From positions 7,741,501 to 7,805,500 of the forward strand of contig NZ_CP108006.1 of NCBI RefSeq assembly GCF_036127095.1: DNA of 64,000 bases, read 5' to 3'. Shown piece after piece: positions 33,818 to 41,463 of this stretch; the stretch's first letter is position 1; every line of letters starts with the position of its first letter. Under the pieces are notes generated by a model. It worked only from the letters and a program-made list of their open reading frames with translations. It had not been told where the DNA came from and did not search any database. A program made the position numbers and the translations under genes. The stretch comes from Streptomyces sp. NBC_00335. GTDB taxonomy: Bacteria > Actinomycetota > Actinomycetes > Streptomycetales > Streptomycetaceae.

Positions 33818-34258
33818 ATGAGTACCGTGCCCGCCGAAGCCGAGGCCGAGATACTCGCGGAACTCCGTCGGCTGCGGGCCCGCGTCCCGCAGCTGGGCGG
33901 GGCACTCGCCGCGAGCGTCGACGGCCTGGTCCTGGCCCACGACAGCGCCGCCACCGAGGCGGAATCCGTGGCCGCCCTGACCGCCGCGGCCCTCGGAGTG
34001 GCCCAGCGGCTCAGCGACTGCACCGGGCAGGGCGGGTTCCGCGAGCTGCTCGTGCGCGGAGAGGACGGCTACGTCGCCACCTACGCGGCGGGCGACGCGG
34101 CCGTACTGACCCTGATCGCGGAGCCGCGCGTCAATGTCGGCCGGCTCCACCTGGAGGCCCGCCGGTCCAGCCTGCGCATAGCGGAGCTGATCGACACCAG
34201 CCTCGGACGGCGAGGCCCGGCACCGGGCCCGGACCCGGGTGCCGGCCAGGGCTCCTGA
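33818..34258 (+). CDS. Roadblock/LC7-domain protein 2
   Basis: A 146-residue roadblock/LC7 protein: [101 protein letters not shown]. This is the MglB-like/CvnB-like long form. AAAGGAGAAG precedes ATG 33818 after a 71-bp gap. A Pro/Gly-rich tail closes the protein. No GTPase gene follows. Confidence 0.85.
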   Translation: MSTVPAEAEAEILAELRRLRARVPQLGGALAASVDGLVLAHDSAATEAESVAALTAAALGVAQRLSDCTGQGGFRELLVRGEDGYVATYAAGDAAVLTLIAEPRVNVGRLHLEARRSSLRIAELIDTSLGRRGPAPGPDPGAGQGS

Positions 34259-34278
34259 TCCCCCCGACCACGTACATC

Positions 34279-34332
34279 CGTACCGATCGAAACGTACTGA
34301 CCGAACGTACCGACCGAAACGCACCGACAGAA
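34279..34332. repeat. Four iteron-like repeats of 13-14 bp (CGTACCGACCGAAA type)
   Basis: Consecutive units CGTACCGATCGAAA, CGTACTGACCGAA, CGTACCGACCGAAA and CGCACCGACAGAA, alternating 14 and 13 bases, lie 36 bases before the third roadblock gene. The regular phasing suggests a multimeric protein-binding site controlling an internal promoter. Confidence 0.65.
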
Positions 34333-34367
34333 CGCGCCCGGGAAACCCAAGAGAAAGAGGAAGCGTC

Positions 34368-34742
34368 ATGGCCAACGTGGAGACATCGCTCAAGGAAGCC
34401 ACCACCACCATCGAGGGCGTGCTCGGCGTCGCCCTGGTCGACTGCAGCAGCGGTATGGCCCTCGGCACCATCGGCGGCGGAAAGGACCTCGACCTCACGG
34501 TCGCCGCCGCGGGCAACACGGACGTGGTGCGGGCCAAGCTCCGCACGATGGAGATGCTCGGTCTGAAGGACGAGATCGAGGACATCCTCATCACCCTCGG
34601 AAGCCAGTACCACCTGATCCGGCTCCTGAAGGGCCGCGGCTCCGCGGGGCTCTTCCTCTACCTCGCGCTCGACAAGACGCGGGCCAACCTCGCGATGGCC
34701 CGCCACCAGCTGAAGAAGATCGAAGCCGAGCTGGAAGTCTGA
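34368..34742 (+). CDS. Roadblock/LC7-domain protein 3
   Basis: A 124-residue roadblock/LC7 protein: [88 protein letters not shown]. Closely similar in pattern to roadblock protein 1. ATG 34368 follows AAAGAGGAAG. It has its own upstream gap with iteron-like repeats, so it may be expressed separately and at a different level, acting as the partner subunit of a heterodimer. The following 291 bp up to 35033 holds no gene. Confidence 0.86.
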   Translation: MANVETSLKEATTTIEGVLGVALVDCSSGMALGTIGGGKDLDLTVAAAGNTDVVRAKLRTMEMLGLKDEIEDILITLGSQYHLIRLLKGRGSAGLFLYLALDKTRANLAMARHQLKKIEAELEV

Positions 34743-35033
34743 CCCGATGGCGGCGGGGCGGTGGGCGGCTGAACTCGTTGCCGCCCGCCCGGCGGCTCCT
34801 CGCACATGCCCCGGAAAGGGGACACCGCGCCGCCTTCGGCGCGACCCGGCTGAAGAACCACATCTCGGCGGATCGTCGATCAGATGTCCGACGCGTACGC
34901 CTCAGGAGTGCATTCCAGGCTGGATACGGCCCGGTCCCGGCCCCACCGATGAGTTTCGGGGCCGGGACCGGTCTGTATGTGCGGGACGGATTTCCTCATC
35001 CGTACCCCCACCCCACGCATTCCGGAGGCAGTC

Positions 35034-35516
35034 ATGGCGAGCAACCCCTTCACCACGTGTCTGTGGTTCGACGGCGCGGCGGAGGCCGCCGCCGACTACT
35101 ACCTGTCGGTCTTCAAGGACGGCAAGCGCGGCCGCGTCGGCCTCTACCCCGAGGGGAGCCCCGGTGTGGCCGGCGAGGTCATGGTCGTCGAGTTCGAGAT
35201 CAACGGCCAGAGGTTCGTCGGCCTCAACGGCGGCCCGCAGTTCCCCTTCACCGAGGCCGTCTCCTTCCAGATCCACTGCGCCGACGACGCGGAGGCGGAC
35301 TACTACTACGAGGCCCTGACCGGCGACGGTGGCGAGGAATCCGCCTGCGGCTGGGTCAAGGACAAGTTCGGTCTGTCCTGGCAGGTCATCCCGGCCGGGG
35401 CCATCGAGCTGATCTCCGACCCCGACCCGGGGCGGGCCGCGCGGGCGACGGCCGCGATGATGAAGATGAAGAAGCTCGACGTGGCGGAGATGCGGCGGGC
35501 CGCCGACGCGGGCTGA
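35034..35516 (+). CDS. VOC-family protein (PhnB-like)
   Basis: A 160-residue vicinal-oxygen-chelate fold protein: FTTCLWFDGAAEAAADYYLSVFKDGKRG, VMVVEFEINGQRFVGLNGGPQFPFTEAVSFQIHCADDAEADYYYEAL, KDKFGLSWQVIPAG. This is the PhnB/3-demethylubiquinone-methyltransferase-like subgroup, usually of unknown substrate. GGAGG precedes ATG 35034 by 6 bases. No partner in the neighbourhood. Confidence 0.88.
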   Translation: MASNPFTTCLWFDGAAEAAADYYLSVFKDGKRGRVGLYPEGSPGVAGEVMVVEFEINGQRFVGLNGGPQFPFTEAVSFQIHCADDAEADYYYEALTGDGGEESACGWVKDKFGLSWQVIPAGAIELISDPDPGRAARATAAMMKMKKLDVAEMRRAADAG

Positions 35517-35585
35517 CGCGGGTCGGCAAGGGCTGCCGCGGGCCGAGGCCGGCCGGCGAGGGCCGGCGCCGCCCGGACCGACCCG

Positions 35586-36326
35586 CTAGAGGAGCGCGCC
35601 GTCCGCGGTGATCCGCTGCAGCAGGGCGGGCAGCGCAGTCCCGATGGGCTCGCGGATCACCTCGTCGGCGAGGGAGTCGTACGGTGTCTCCTGCGCGTTC
35701 ACGATGATCAGGCGGGCCCCGGCCTCCGCGGCCATCCCGGCCAGCGAGGCCGCGGGCTGCACCTGGAGCGTCGAGCCCACGGCAACGAAGACGTGGCAGC
35801 CCTTGGCTACCGCGACGGCCTGCGCGAGCACCTCGGGGTCCAGCCGCTCCCCGAACATCACGGTCGCCGCCTTGAGGATCCCGCCGCACGCGCGGCAGGC
35901 CGGATCCGGTTCCCCGGAGGCGACCCGGGCCAGCGCCTCGTCCATCCCGGTACGTGCATGACAGGCCGTGCACACCACGGCCCGCGCCGTGCCGTGCAGT
36001 TCGAACACCTTGCGCGCGGAAGTCCCCGCGAGCTGGTGCAGACCGTCCACGTTCTGGGTGATCACCCGCACCGGGATCCCGGCTCGCTCCAGCTCGGCGA
36101 CGGCGAGGTGCGCGGCGTTCGGCTGCGCCCCCAGGGCCCCGATCTCGGCGCGCATCAGCCAGGACCGGCGCCGGATCTCCGGATCGGCCATGTAGGGCGC
36201 GTAGGTAACGAGGCTCTCGGCGTCGGGCTCCCGGCGCCACAATCCCTGCGGCCCCCGGTAGTCGGGAATCCCCGAATCGGTGGACATCCCGGCCCCACTG
36301 AACACTGCGACGAGCGGCTTTCCCAT
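35586..36326 (-). CDS. Sirtuin-family NAD-dependent deacylase
   Basis: A 246-residue SIR2 protein. NAD pocket [23 protein letters not shown] (about 9-31), catalytic region [14 protein letters not shown] with the base His in VFELHGTAR, and the zinc-binding CTACH...[20 protein letters not shown] and [10 protein letters not shown] complete the fold. It would remove acyl groups from lysines in cytosolic proteins such as acyl-CoA synthetases, which is a plausible link to metabolism, though no direct partner is adjacent. The zinc ligands and catalytic His are all present. Confidence 0.9.
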   Translation of the reverse strand: MGKPLVAVFSGAGMSTDSGIPDYRGPQGLWRREPDAESLVTYAPYMADPEIRRRSWLMRAEIGALGAQPNAAHLAVAELERAGIPVRVITQNVDGLHQLAGTSARKVFELHGTARAVVCTACHARTGMDEALARVASGEPDPACRACGGILKAATVMFGERLDPEVLAQAVAVAKGCHVFVAVGSTLQVQPAASLAGMAAEAGARLIIVNAQETPYDSLADEVIREPIGTALPALLQRITADGALL

Positions 36327-36355
36327 GCGCCGACTCTAGGCAGCCCGGGCGGCTT

Positions 36356-37192
36356 TCACCACGGGGTTTCGGCCAGGCCGTCGCTTTCGGATCGTGCCGG
36401 TCGGGCCCGGGACCGCGAGTCCGCGTCCAGCAGTTCCTGGAGACGGGGGACCGCGAAGTCGACCAGGGCCGGGACGGGGAGGAGGCGGCACTCCGCGCCG
36501 CCGACCCGTGACGGACGGATGCCCGCGTGGCGTTCGAAGTCGGGGCCCACGACCGGGAAGTGGGTGTCGTTGTCGTTGCCCACGTCCGGGGTTTCCACCC
36601 AGACGCGCTCACCGGCCACCTCCATCGGGAAGCGCCGCACCCGCAGCCGGGGGCGGGGCGCGAGGGACTCGACGTAGTGCAGGAACGAGTTCCGGTTGTG
36701 GCCGACGCCGATCAGCAGGATGTGCGCGCCCAGGTCGTGCAGGCGGCCGAACGGCGAGGTGCGGCCCAGTGCGAAGCCCAGCGACTGCGTCGCGGTGACC
36801 TCTGCCGCGCGGGCGCCCACCGCCGCCACCGACGCCTGCGGATGCCTGCTGCGCAGGCTGTCGGGCAGGGACCGCAAGGCCTCGGGTACGGCGCCGAGCG
36901 CACGCGTGACCGGCAGCCCCGGGTGGAACAGCGGCACCGCGGCCCGCCGTGCCGCCACTGCGGCGTCCGGCACGCCCACGTGTTCCGGGTCGGGATCGGC
37001 CACCTCCCAGGTGAACGCCGGGACGGCCACCGTCCCGGCCGGCCCCACCGCCTCGCGCAGGCTCGCCACCACCGTCGCGGCGCCACCGTCCACGCGCCCG
37101 AGCGCGGACAGCGAGGCGTGCACCATCAACGCCATGCCCTCGCCGACCCCGGCCGCCCGCCAGCCCGCGACCAGCTCACCCATCCCGAGCAC
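36356..37192 (-). CDS. AAC(3)-family aminoglycoside N-acetyltransferase-like protein
   Basis: A 278-residue acetyl-CoA-dependent antibiotic_NAT fold protein: MALMVHASLSALGRVDGGAATVVASLREAVGPAGTVAVPAFTW, FHPGLPVTRALGAVPEALRS, RSRHPQASVAAVGARA and LLIGVGHNRNSFLHYVESLAP. It matches AAC(3) enzymes, which acetylate the 3-amino group of 2-deoxystreptamine aminoglycosides. In soil actinomycetes many relatives act on other substrates, so resistance is possible but not shown. GTG 37192 follows GGGAGGG. No biosynthetic cluster is visible. Confidence 0.83.
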   Translation of the reverse strand: MLGMGELVAGWRAAGVGEGMALMVHASLSALGRVDGGAATVVASLREAVGPAGTVAVPAFTWEVADPDPEHVGVPDAAVAARRAAVPLFHPGLPVTRALGAVPEALRSLPDSLRSRHPQASVAAVGARAAEVTATQSLGFALGRTSPFGRLHDLGAHILLIGVGHNRNSFLHYVESLAPRPRLRVRRFPMEVAGERVWVETPDVGNDNDTHFPVVGPDFERHAGIRPSRVGGAECRLLPVPALVDFAVPRLQELLDADSRSRARPARSESDGLAETPW

Positions 37193-37351
37193 GAACGCCC
37201 TCCCGCTGTCCGGCCGGTTCCGATTCCGGCACTTCGGTACTCCGGCACTCCGCCGTTACGGCATTCCGGTTCCCGTGCCGATCACATCATTCCGGGGGGT
37301 GGCCGGTGCATCCGGGGTCCGGCCGCACACGGACGTCCGTAGGGTGGCCGC

Positions 37352-38230
37352 ATGCCGACCACCGTCCTGTACTGCTCCGATCCGCTGAACGAGCGCCGGG
37401 CCGATGCCCACTTCGCCGAGGAGGCACGTGCGGTGCGCGCCGCCGGAGGCGCCGTCGGGCTCATCGACCACGACGCGCTGCTCGCCGGGGACGCCGGCCG
37501 GGCCGTGGCGCGGGTACCCGCCGGGTCGGGGGCGCTCTGGTACCGGGGCTGGATGATCCCGGCGGCCCGGTACGCCGACCTCGACGCGGCCCTGCGCGAG
37601 CGCGGATGCGCACTGCGCGTCACTCCGAACGCGTACCGGCGCGCCCATGAACTCCCCGGCTGGTACGAAGCGTTCGCCGGTCTGACTCCGCCCAGCCGGT
37701 GGCTGGAGACGGCTCCGGGACAGACCCCGGAGCCCGCCCGGCTCGCGGACGCCGCCGCGGCCCTCCCGTCCCGCGCCGGCATCGTCAAGGACTACGTCAA
37801 ATCCCGTAAGCACCAGTGGGCGGAGGCCTGTCACCTCCCCGACCTCGCGGACCGGACCGCCGTCCACCGCGTGGTCAGCCGCTTCGTGGAACTCCAGGGC
37901 GAGGATCTGGCCGGTGGGGTGGTGCTGCGCGCCTTCGAAGAGTTCACGGCGGCCGAGGGCGTGGCCACCGAGGTGCGCGTCTGGTGGCGGGGCGCCGAGC
38001 CCCGGCTGGTCACCGCCCACCCCGACAGCCCGTACGCCGCGGCCGCGGCGCCGGACCTCGGACCGGTGCGGGCCGCCGTCGCGGAACTCGGCTGCGCCTT
38101 CGTCACCACGGACCTCGCGCTGCGCGCGGACGGAGCCTGGCGGGTCGTGGAGGTGGGCGACGGGCAGGTGAGCGATCTGCACCGGGAGGCCGATCTCCAG
38201 GCGTTCGTCCGCCTCCTGACGGGCGGTTGA
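37352..38230 (+). CDS. ATP-grasp domain protein
   Basis: A 292-residue protein of the ATP-grasp (DUF4343-like) group. The N-terminal part has Rossmann-like VLYCSDPLNERRAD. Then come GIVKDYVKSRKHQWAEAC with the nucleotide-binding lysines, VLRAFEEFT, and the metal-binding end FVTTDLALRADGAWRVVEVGDGQVSDL. It would ligate a carboxylate to an amine or similar nucleophile. Substrate unknown and no peptide precursor gene is adjacent. ATG 37352 lies in a divergent gap from the AAC(3)-like gene. Confidence 0.78.
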   Translation: MPTTVLYCSDPLNERRADAHFAEEARAVRAAGGAVGLIDHDALLAGDAGRAVARVPAGSGALWYRGWMIPAARYADLDAALRERGCALRVTPNAYRRAHELPGWYEAFAGLTPPSRWLETAPGQTPEPARLADAAAALPSRAGIVKDYVKSRKHQWAEACHLPDLADRTAVHRVVSRFVELQGEDLAGGVVLRAFEEFTAAEGVATEVRVWWRGAEPRLVTAHPDSPYAAAAAPDLGPVRAAVAELGCAFVTTDLALRADGAWRVVEVGDGQVSDLHREADLQAFVRLLTGG

Positions 38231-38327
38231 GCCCCGGCCGCGTGCCGGTCGGGCCGACCCGCGCGGCCTCTCGGCCCTCCCGTGGAAACGCCCGGGCCGC
38301 AAGGGCGGATCTGGTACAACAGCGGAC

Positions 38328-39197
38328 ATGACGGGACTGACTGGATTCGAGATCAACGGCGCGAGCGCAGCCGACATGGCGCTGCTCCGGGACTGGGCCG
38401 ACGAGGAGGGATGGAACCCCGGGGACTCCGACCGGTTCGCGTTCTCCGTCGCCGATCCGGGCGGATTCCTCGTCGGGCGGCTCCACGGGGAGCCCGTCGC
38501 CTGCATCTCGGCCGTCCGGTACGGCGACGGCTTCGGCTTCATCGGCTTCTACATCGCCCGCCCCGACGTCCGTGGTCAGGGCTACGGGATCCGGCTGTGG
38601 CGGGCCGGCATGGAGCGGCTCCACGGGCGGCTCGTCGGGCTGGACGGGGTGGTCGAGCAGCAGGACAACTACCGCAAGTCCGGCTTCCGCTCGGCCTGGA
38701 ACAACGTCCGCCACGAGGGGGCGCCGCTGGCGACCGGGCAACCCCCGCGGGAGACGGCGACCGGGGTGCGGATCGTGGACGCGGCCACCGTGCCCTTCGG
38801 GCAACTCGCCGCCTACGACCGGAGGTTCTTCCCCGAGCCGCGCGACGCCTTCCTCGCCGCCTGGGTGGGCCTGCCCGGCCGCACCGCCCTCGCGGCGGTC
38901 CGGGACGGCCGGGTCGAGGGGCTCGGTGTCGTCCGGCCGGGCAGCGGCGCCTCGCGGATCGGCCCGCTCTACGCAGCCGACCCGGAAGTCGCCGCAGCCC
39001 TGCTGCTGCGGCTCGCGGAGCGGACCCCCGACGGTACGGTCGCCGTGGACGTACCGGACGCCCATCCGCGAGCCGCCGCCCTGCTGGGCGGACTGGGCCT
39101 GACCCCGACCTTCGAGACCGCCCGGATGTACACCGGCCAGGAGCCGGACCTCGACCTGACCGGCATGTACGGGGTCACGAGCCTGGAGCTGGGCTGA
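38328..39197 (+). CDS. GNAT N-acetyltransferase with C-terminal extra domain
   Basis: A 289-residue protein. The GNAT core covers about 1-140 with motif A IGFYIARPDVRGQGYGIRLWRAG (acetyl-CoA loop RGQGYG). The second half, about 150-289, repeats a degenerate GNAT-like fold (YDRRFFPEPRDAFLAAWVGLPGRTALAAVRDGRVEGLGVVRPG) typical of the Acetyltransf_18/YitH-like group. Substrate unknown. The coding frame is followed by a long GGCCCC microsatellite. Confidence 0.83.
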   Translation: MTGLTGFEINGASAADMALLRDWADEEGWNPGDSDRFAFSVADPGGFLVGRLHGEPVACISAVRYGDGFGFIGFYIARPDVRGQGYGIRLWRAGMERLHGRLVGLDGVVEQQDNYRKSGFRSAWNNVRHEGAPLATGQPPRETATGVRIVDAATVPFGQLAAYDRRFFPEPRDAFLAAWVGLPGRTALAAVRDGRVEGLGVVRPGSGASRIGPLYAADPEVAAALLLRLAERTPDGTVAVDVPDAHPRAAALLGGLGLTPTFETARMYTGQEPDLDLTGMYGVTSLELG

Positions 39198-39239
39198 TCC
39201 GCGGGCTCGGGTCTCGGATCTCGGATCTCTCGGGTCTGC

Positions 39240-39343
39240 GGCTCGGGCCCCGGCCCCGGCCCCGGCCCCGGCCCCGGCCCCGGCTCAGGCCCTGGCCCCG
39301 GCCCTGGCCCCGGCCCCGGCCCCGGCCCCGGCCCCGGCCCCGG
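39240..39343. repeat. (GGCCCC)n hexanucleotide microsatellite
   Basis: About 17 GGCCCC units with a few CTCAGG/CCTGGC interruptions end exactly at the stop of the SSI gene. It lies between two convergent genes and may fold or terminate transcripts. Confidence 0.8.
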
Positions 39344-39344
39344 C

Positions 39345-39788
39345 TCAGATGGTGAAGGCCGTGCCGGTGCTGTTCCACAGGGCGCAGGGGTTCGCGTAGG
39401 TGTAGGAGTAGTTCATCCGGCGGCCCTGCCACACGCCTTCGGCGGTGACGGTCAACGGGTTCCACTCCCTGGTACACGCCGCGTCGGGGCGCGGCTCGGC
39501 GAGTGCGTCGAGGTCGGCGGAGTGGGCCTGTAATTCGGCGCACGCCGCATCCGGGTCCGGGTGGGTGCCGCCGGGCCGGGGTGCGCAGACCAGGGTGACC
39601 GCGCGCAGCACCGTACCGCTCGCCGCGTCGTCGCCGTCGGTGACGCTCAGGACGAGCGCGGACGGGGCGTAGAGGCTTTCGCCGCCGGTGGGTGCGGCCC
39701 CTGCTATGCCCGAGCCCGTCAGGGCGGTGAGGGCCGTGAGCCCCATGGCGGCGGACGACAGTCCCAGGGTCCTGGTGACGGATCGCAT
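39345..39788 (-). CDS. SSI-family protease inhibitor, predicted trypsin-type (P1 Arg)
   Basis: A 147-residue secreted protein with signal peptide MRSVTRTLGLSSAAMGLTAL...GIAGAA and a mature domain of the Streptomyces subtilisin inhibitor family: SLYAPSALVLSVTDGDDA, LRAVTLVCAPRPGGTHPDPDAACAEL, GVWQGRRMNYSYTYANPC. The four cysteines of the two disulfides are present. In the reactive loop CTREWNPL, comparison with CPM-V of SSI puts Arg at P1, which predicts inhibition of trypsin-like proteases rather than subtilisin. ATG 39788 follows AGGAG. Such inhibitors control extracellular proteases during differentiation. Confidence 0.92.
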   Translation of the reverse strand: MRSVTRTLGLSSAAMGLTALTALTGSGIAGAAPTGGESLYAPSALVLSVTDGDDAASGTVLRAVTLVCAPRPGGTHPDPDAACAELQAHSADLDALAEPRPDAACTREWNPLTVTAEGVWQGRRMNYSYTYANPCALWNSTGTAFTI

Positions 39789-39906
39789 GTCGAACACTCC
39801 TCGCGTCGTTGCGTCGGATAACGGACGCGAGTCTTGCCCATGCGGAACCGGAACGCCCGTTCGCACCTCTACTTCTCGTCACTCAGTGCGTACGCATGAC
39901 CGCAGA

Positions 39907-39922
39907 CCGCAGCGTTCTGCGG
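39907..39922 (-). terminator. Short hairpin CCGCAG-cgtt-CTGCGG
   Basis: Perfect 6-bp arms, 50 bases beyond the stop of the cNMP-binding gene and upstream of the SSI gene. Weak terminator candidate. Confidence 0.45.
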
Positions 39923-39972
39923 CGGCTGACCTGTGGGGGAGTGGTCGGCGGAATCGGCCCGAACCCGCCAGA

Positions 39973-40431
39973 TCAGCTCGCGGCGAGGCGGGGGGCGTAC
40001 GTGTCGAGGAGGCGGGTCCGGGTCTGGTGCAGCCGCAGCGCGAGCACCCGCCCGACCCAGTGGCCGAGGGCGGACCCGAAGGCCGGATCGGCGTCCATGA
40101 GCATCCGTACGGTCGTGGCGTCGAACTCGTACGCGCGGACCGGCGTCATGGCCTCGGCGGCCAGCTGCCACACGTACGGCGGGAACAGCCACGACCAGCC
40201 GACCAGTTCTCCGGGGCCCAGGCTCTCGATGGGGGTGGGCCGGCGGCCCGGTACCGGGATCTCCAGGGTCACCGTGCCGGAGCGCACGATCCAGAAGGAG
40301 TCTGCCCGGGTGCCCTCGTCGAAGATCCGCGCGCCCTCGTGGAAATTGACCTCGCGGGCGTGCGACATCAGCCGTCCCCTGTGTTCGGTCGACAGGACGG
40401 CAGCGATCCGGATGGGGGAAGGTGTGCTCAC
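39973..40431 (-). CDS. Cyclic-nucleotide-binding-domain protein without HTH
   Basis: A 152-residue Crp-like cNMP-binding beta-roll: SHAREVNFHEGARIFDEGTRADSFWIVRSGTVTLEIPVPGRRPTPIESLGPGELVGWSWLFPP. The usual phosphate-binding Arg segment (about 'RSA') is not obvious (VWQLAAEAMTPVRAYEF), so nucleotide binding is uncertain. It ends soon after the dimer helix and has no HTH, so it is not a complete Crp regulator. GTG 40431 has GGAGG upstream. Partner unknown. Confidence 0.8.
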   Translation of the reverse strand: MSTPSPIRIAAVLSTEHRGRLMSHAREVNFHEGARIFDEGTRADSFWIVRSGTVTLEIPVPGRRPTPIESLGPGELVGWSWLFPPYVWQLAAEAMTPVRAYEFDATTVRMLMDADPAFGSALGHWVGRVLALRLHQTRTRLLDTYAPRLAAS

Positions 40432-40593
40432 GACGGCCTCCGATCGGGACCCCCCGCTCCCCCCAGTGTCGCCGACGCCGGAACGAATCCGAGGCGTCCG
40501 TCTCCGGAGAATTGTCCGATTTTCGGCGACGTAAACCCCGCAGACCGTGAGAGCGGCCAGCTCGCGGCCTGCGGGTTCCCGACCGATCCCCGG

Positions 40594-40896
40594 CTACTCC
40601 TCTGCGCCGGCCTCCAGACAGGCCAGCTCCATGGCGTCGAGGACCGCCTCGTGGCTGCGCCCGCTCAGCTCGGAGACGTTCTCGATCTGGGCCGTCGCCC
40701 AGGCCGCCAGGGTCATCACCAGCACGCGGAGCCCGTCCGTTCCGTATTCCGCGAAGATCTCGTCGGCGGCGGCCATCGCCTCCTCGGGCACCTGCTCCGG
40801 TGGTTCGAGCCCGGCAAGGCCGCGCAGCAGGGTCAGGGTGCGGCGGGAGATCTCGGGGGTCATCCTCGCCAGCCGCGTGTCTTCTTCGTCGTTCAT
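40594..40896 (-). CDS. Small conserved hypothetical protein, 100 aa
   Basis: Acidic, helical protein MNDEEDTRLARMTPEISRRTLTLLRGLAGLEPPEQVPEEAMAAADEIFAEYGTDGLRVLVMTLAAWATAQIENVSEL...; no signal or membrane segment. I do not recognise a named family. It lies upstream of the cNMP-binding gene in the same direction after a 162-bp gap. Function unknown. Confidence 0.65.
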   Translation of the reverse strand: MNDEEDTRLARMTPEISRRTLTLLRGLAGLEPPEQVPEEAMAAADEIFAEYGTDGLRVLVMTLAAWATAQIENVSELSGRSHEAVLDAMELACLEAGAEE

Positions 40897-41090
40897 CCCG
40901 CTCCGCCCCTCCGGTCCCGCGCCCGCGCCCGCGTACGTCCCCGGGCGTGCGCTCCTGCCCGTGCCTGTGCCGTTCCCCCAGGGCACCGTAGAGGGGCGCG
41001 GGCCCGGGTGTGGCGGCAATGGCGAGAACGGGCCCGGCGTCCCATGTTCCGGACGGGTGGAGGGGAGGGGCGCGGGTGCGGCCGGGTCGG

Positions 41091-41231
41091 CCCTGCGGGG
41101 CGGTGTCCCCTACCCGCCCTTCGCCCGTTCCCCGGGCTCTGCCCGGACCCGGTCCTCAAACGCCGGACGGGCTGGGAATGCCGCTGCGCGGCATCATCCA
41201 GCCTCGCCGGCGTTTGGCATTGCCCCGCGCA
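41091..41231. repeat. Second copy of the intergenic palindromic repeat
   Basis: Within the gene-free stretch 40897-41463. Bases 41091-41175 match 13600-13687 (CCCTGCGGGG..CCCTTCGCCCGTTCCCC..GTCCTCAAACGCCGGACGGGCTGG) and 41198-41219 match the right arm. The remaining part up to 41463 has CCGCACT and CCGTTTT short direct repeats just before the ribosome site GGGGGG of the next gene. Confidence 0.75.
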
Positions 41232-41463
41232 GCGGCGTATCGGCGGGCCCGGCCCCGCCCCGCCCCGCGAGGCGCGGCCACGGCCCGCCCGGTGCGATTC
41301 GGCATCCGATGGGTCAAGTGCGGTGAACGGAGCCGGGATTCCGCCTAAGGTGCCGGTGGCCACGGGTGTGGAGGTCCGTACGATGGTTTCCGGCCATTGC
41401 GTGGGCCACAATCCGCACTCCGCACTCCGTTTTCCGTTTTCGTTTTTCCGAACTGGGGGGTTC

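Noticed and set aside
34279..34332. Plasmid-type origin iterons
   Set aside because: No replication initiator gene or AT-rich stretch nearby; position before a coding start fits regulation better.
32095..34742. A conservon (cvnABCD)
   Set aside because: No histidine kinase, DUF742 or GTPase gene; only roadblock and DUF4388-like genes are present.
39240..39343. CRISPR-like array
   Set aside because: Units are six bases without spacers; a simple microsatellite.
39688..41463. In-frame upstream extension of the large secreted propeller protein
   Set aside because: It would run through the SSI and cNMP-binding genes on the other strand and the palindromic repeat; the signal peptide at 41464 with GGGGGG site marks the true start.
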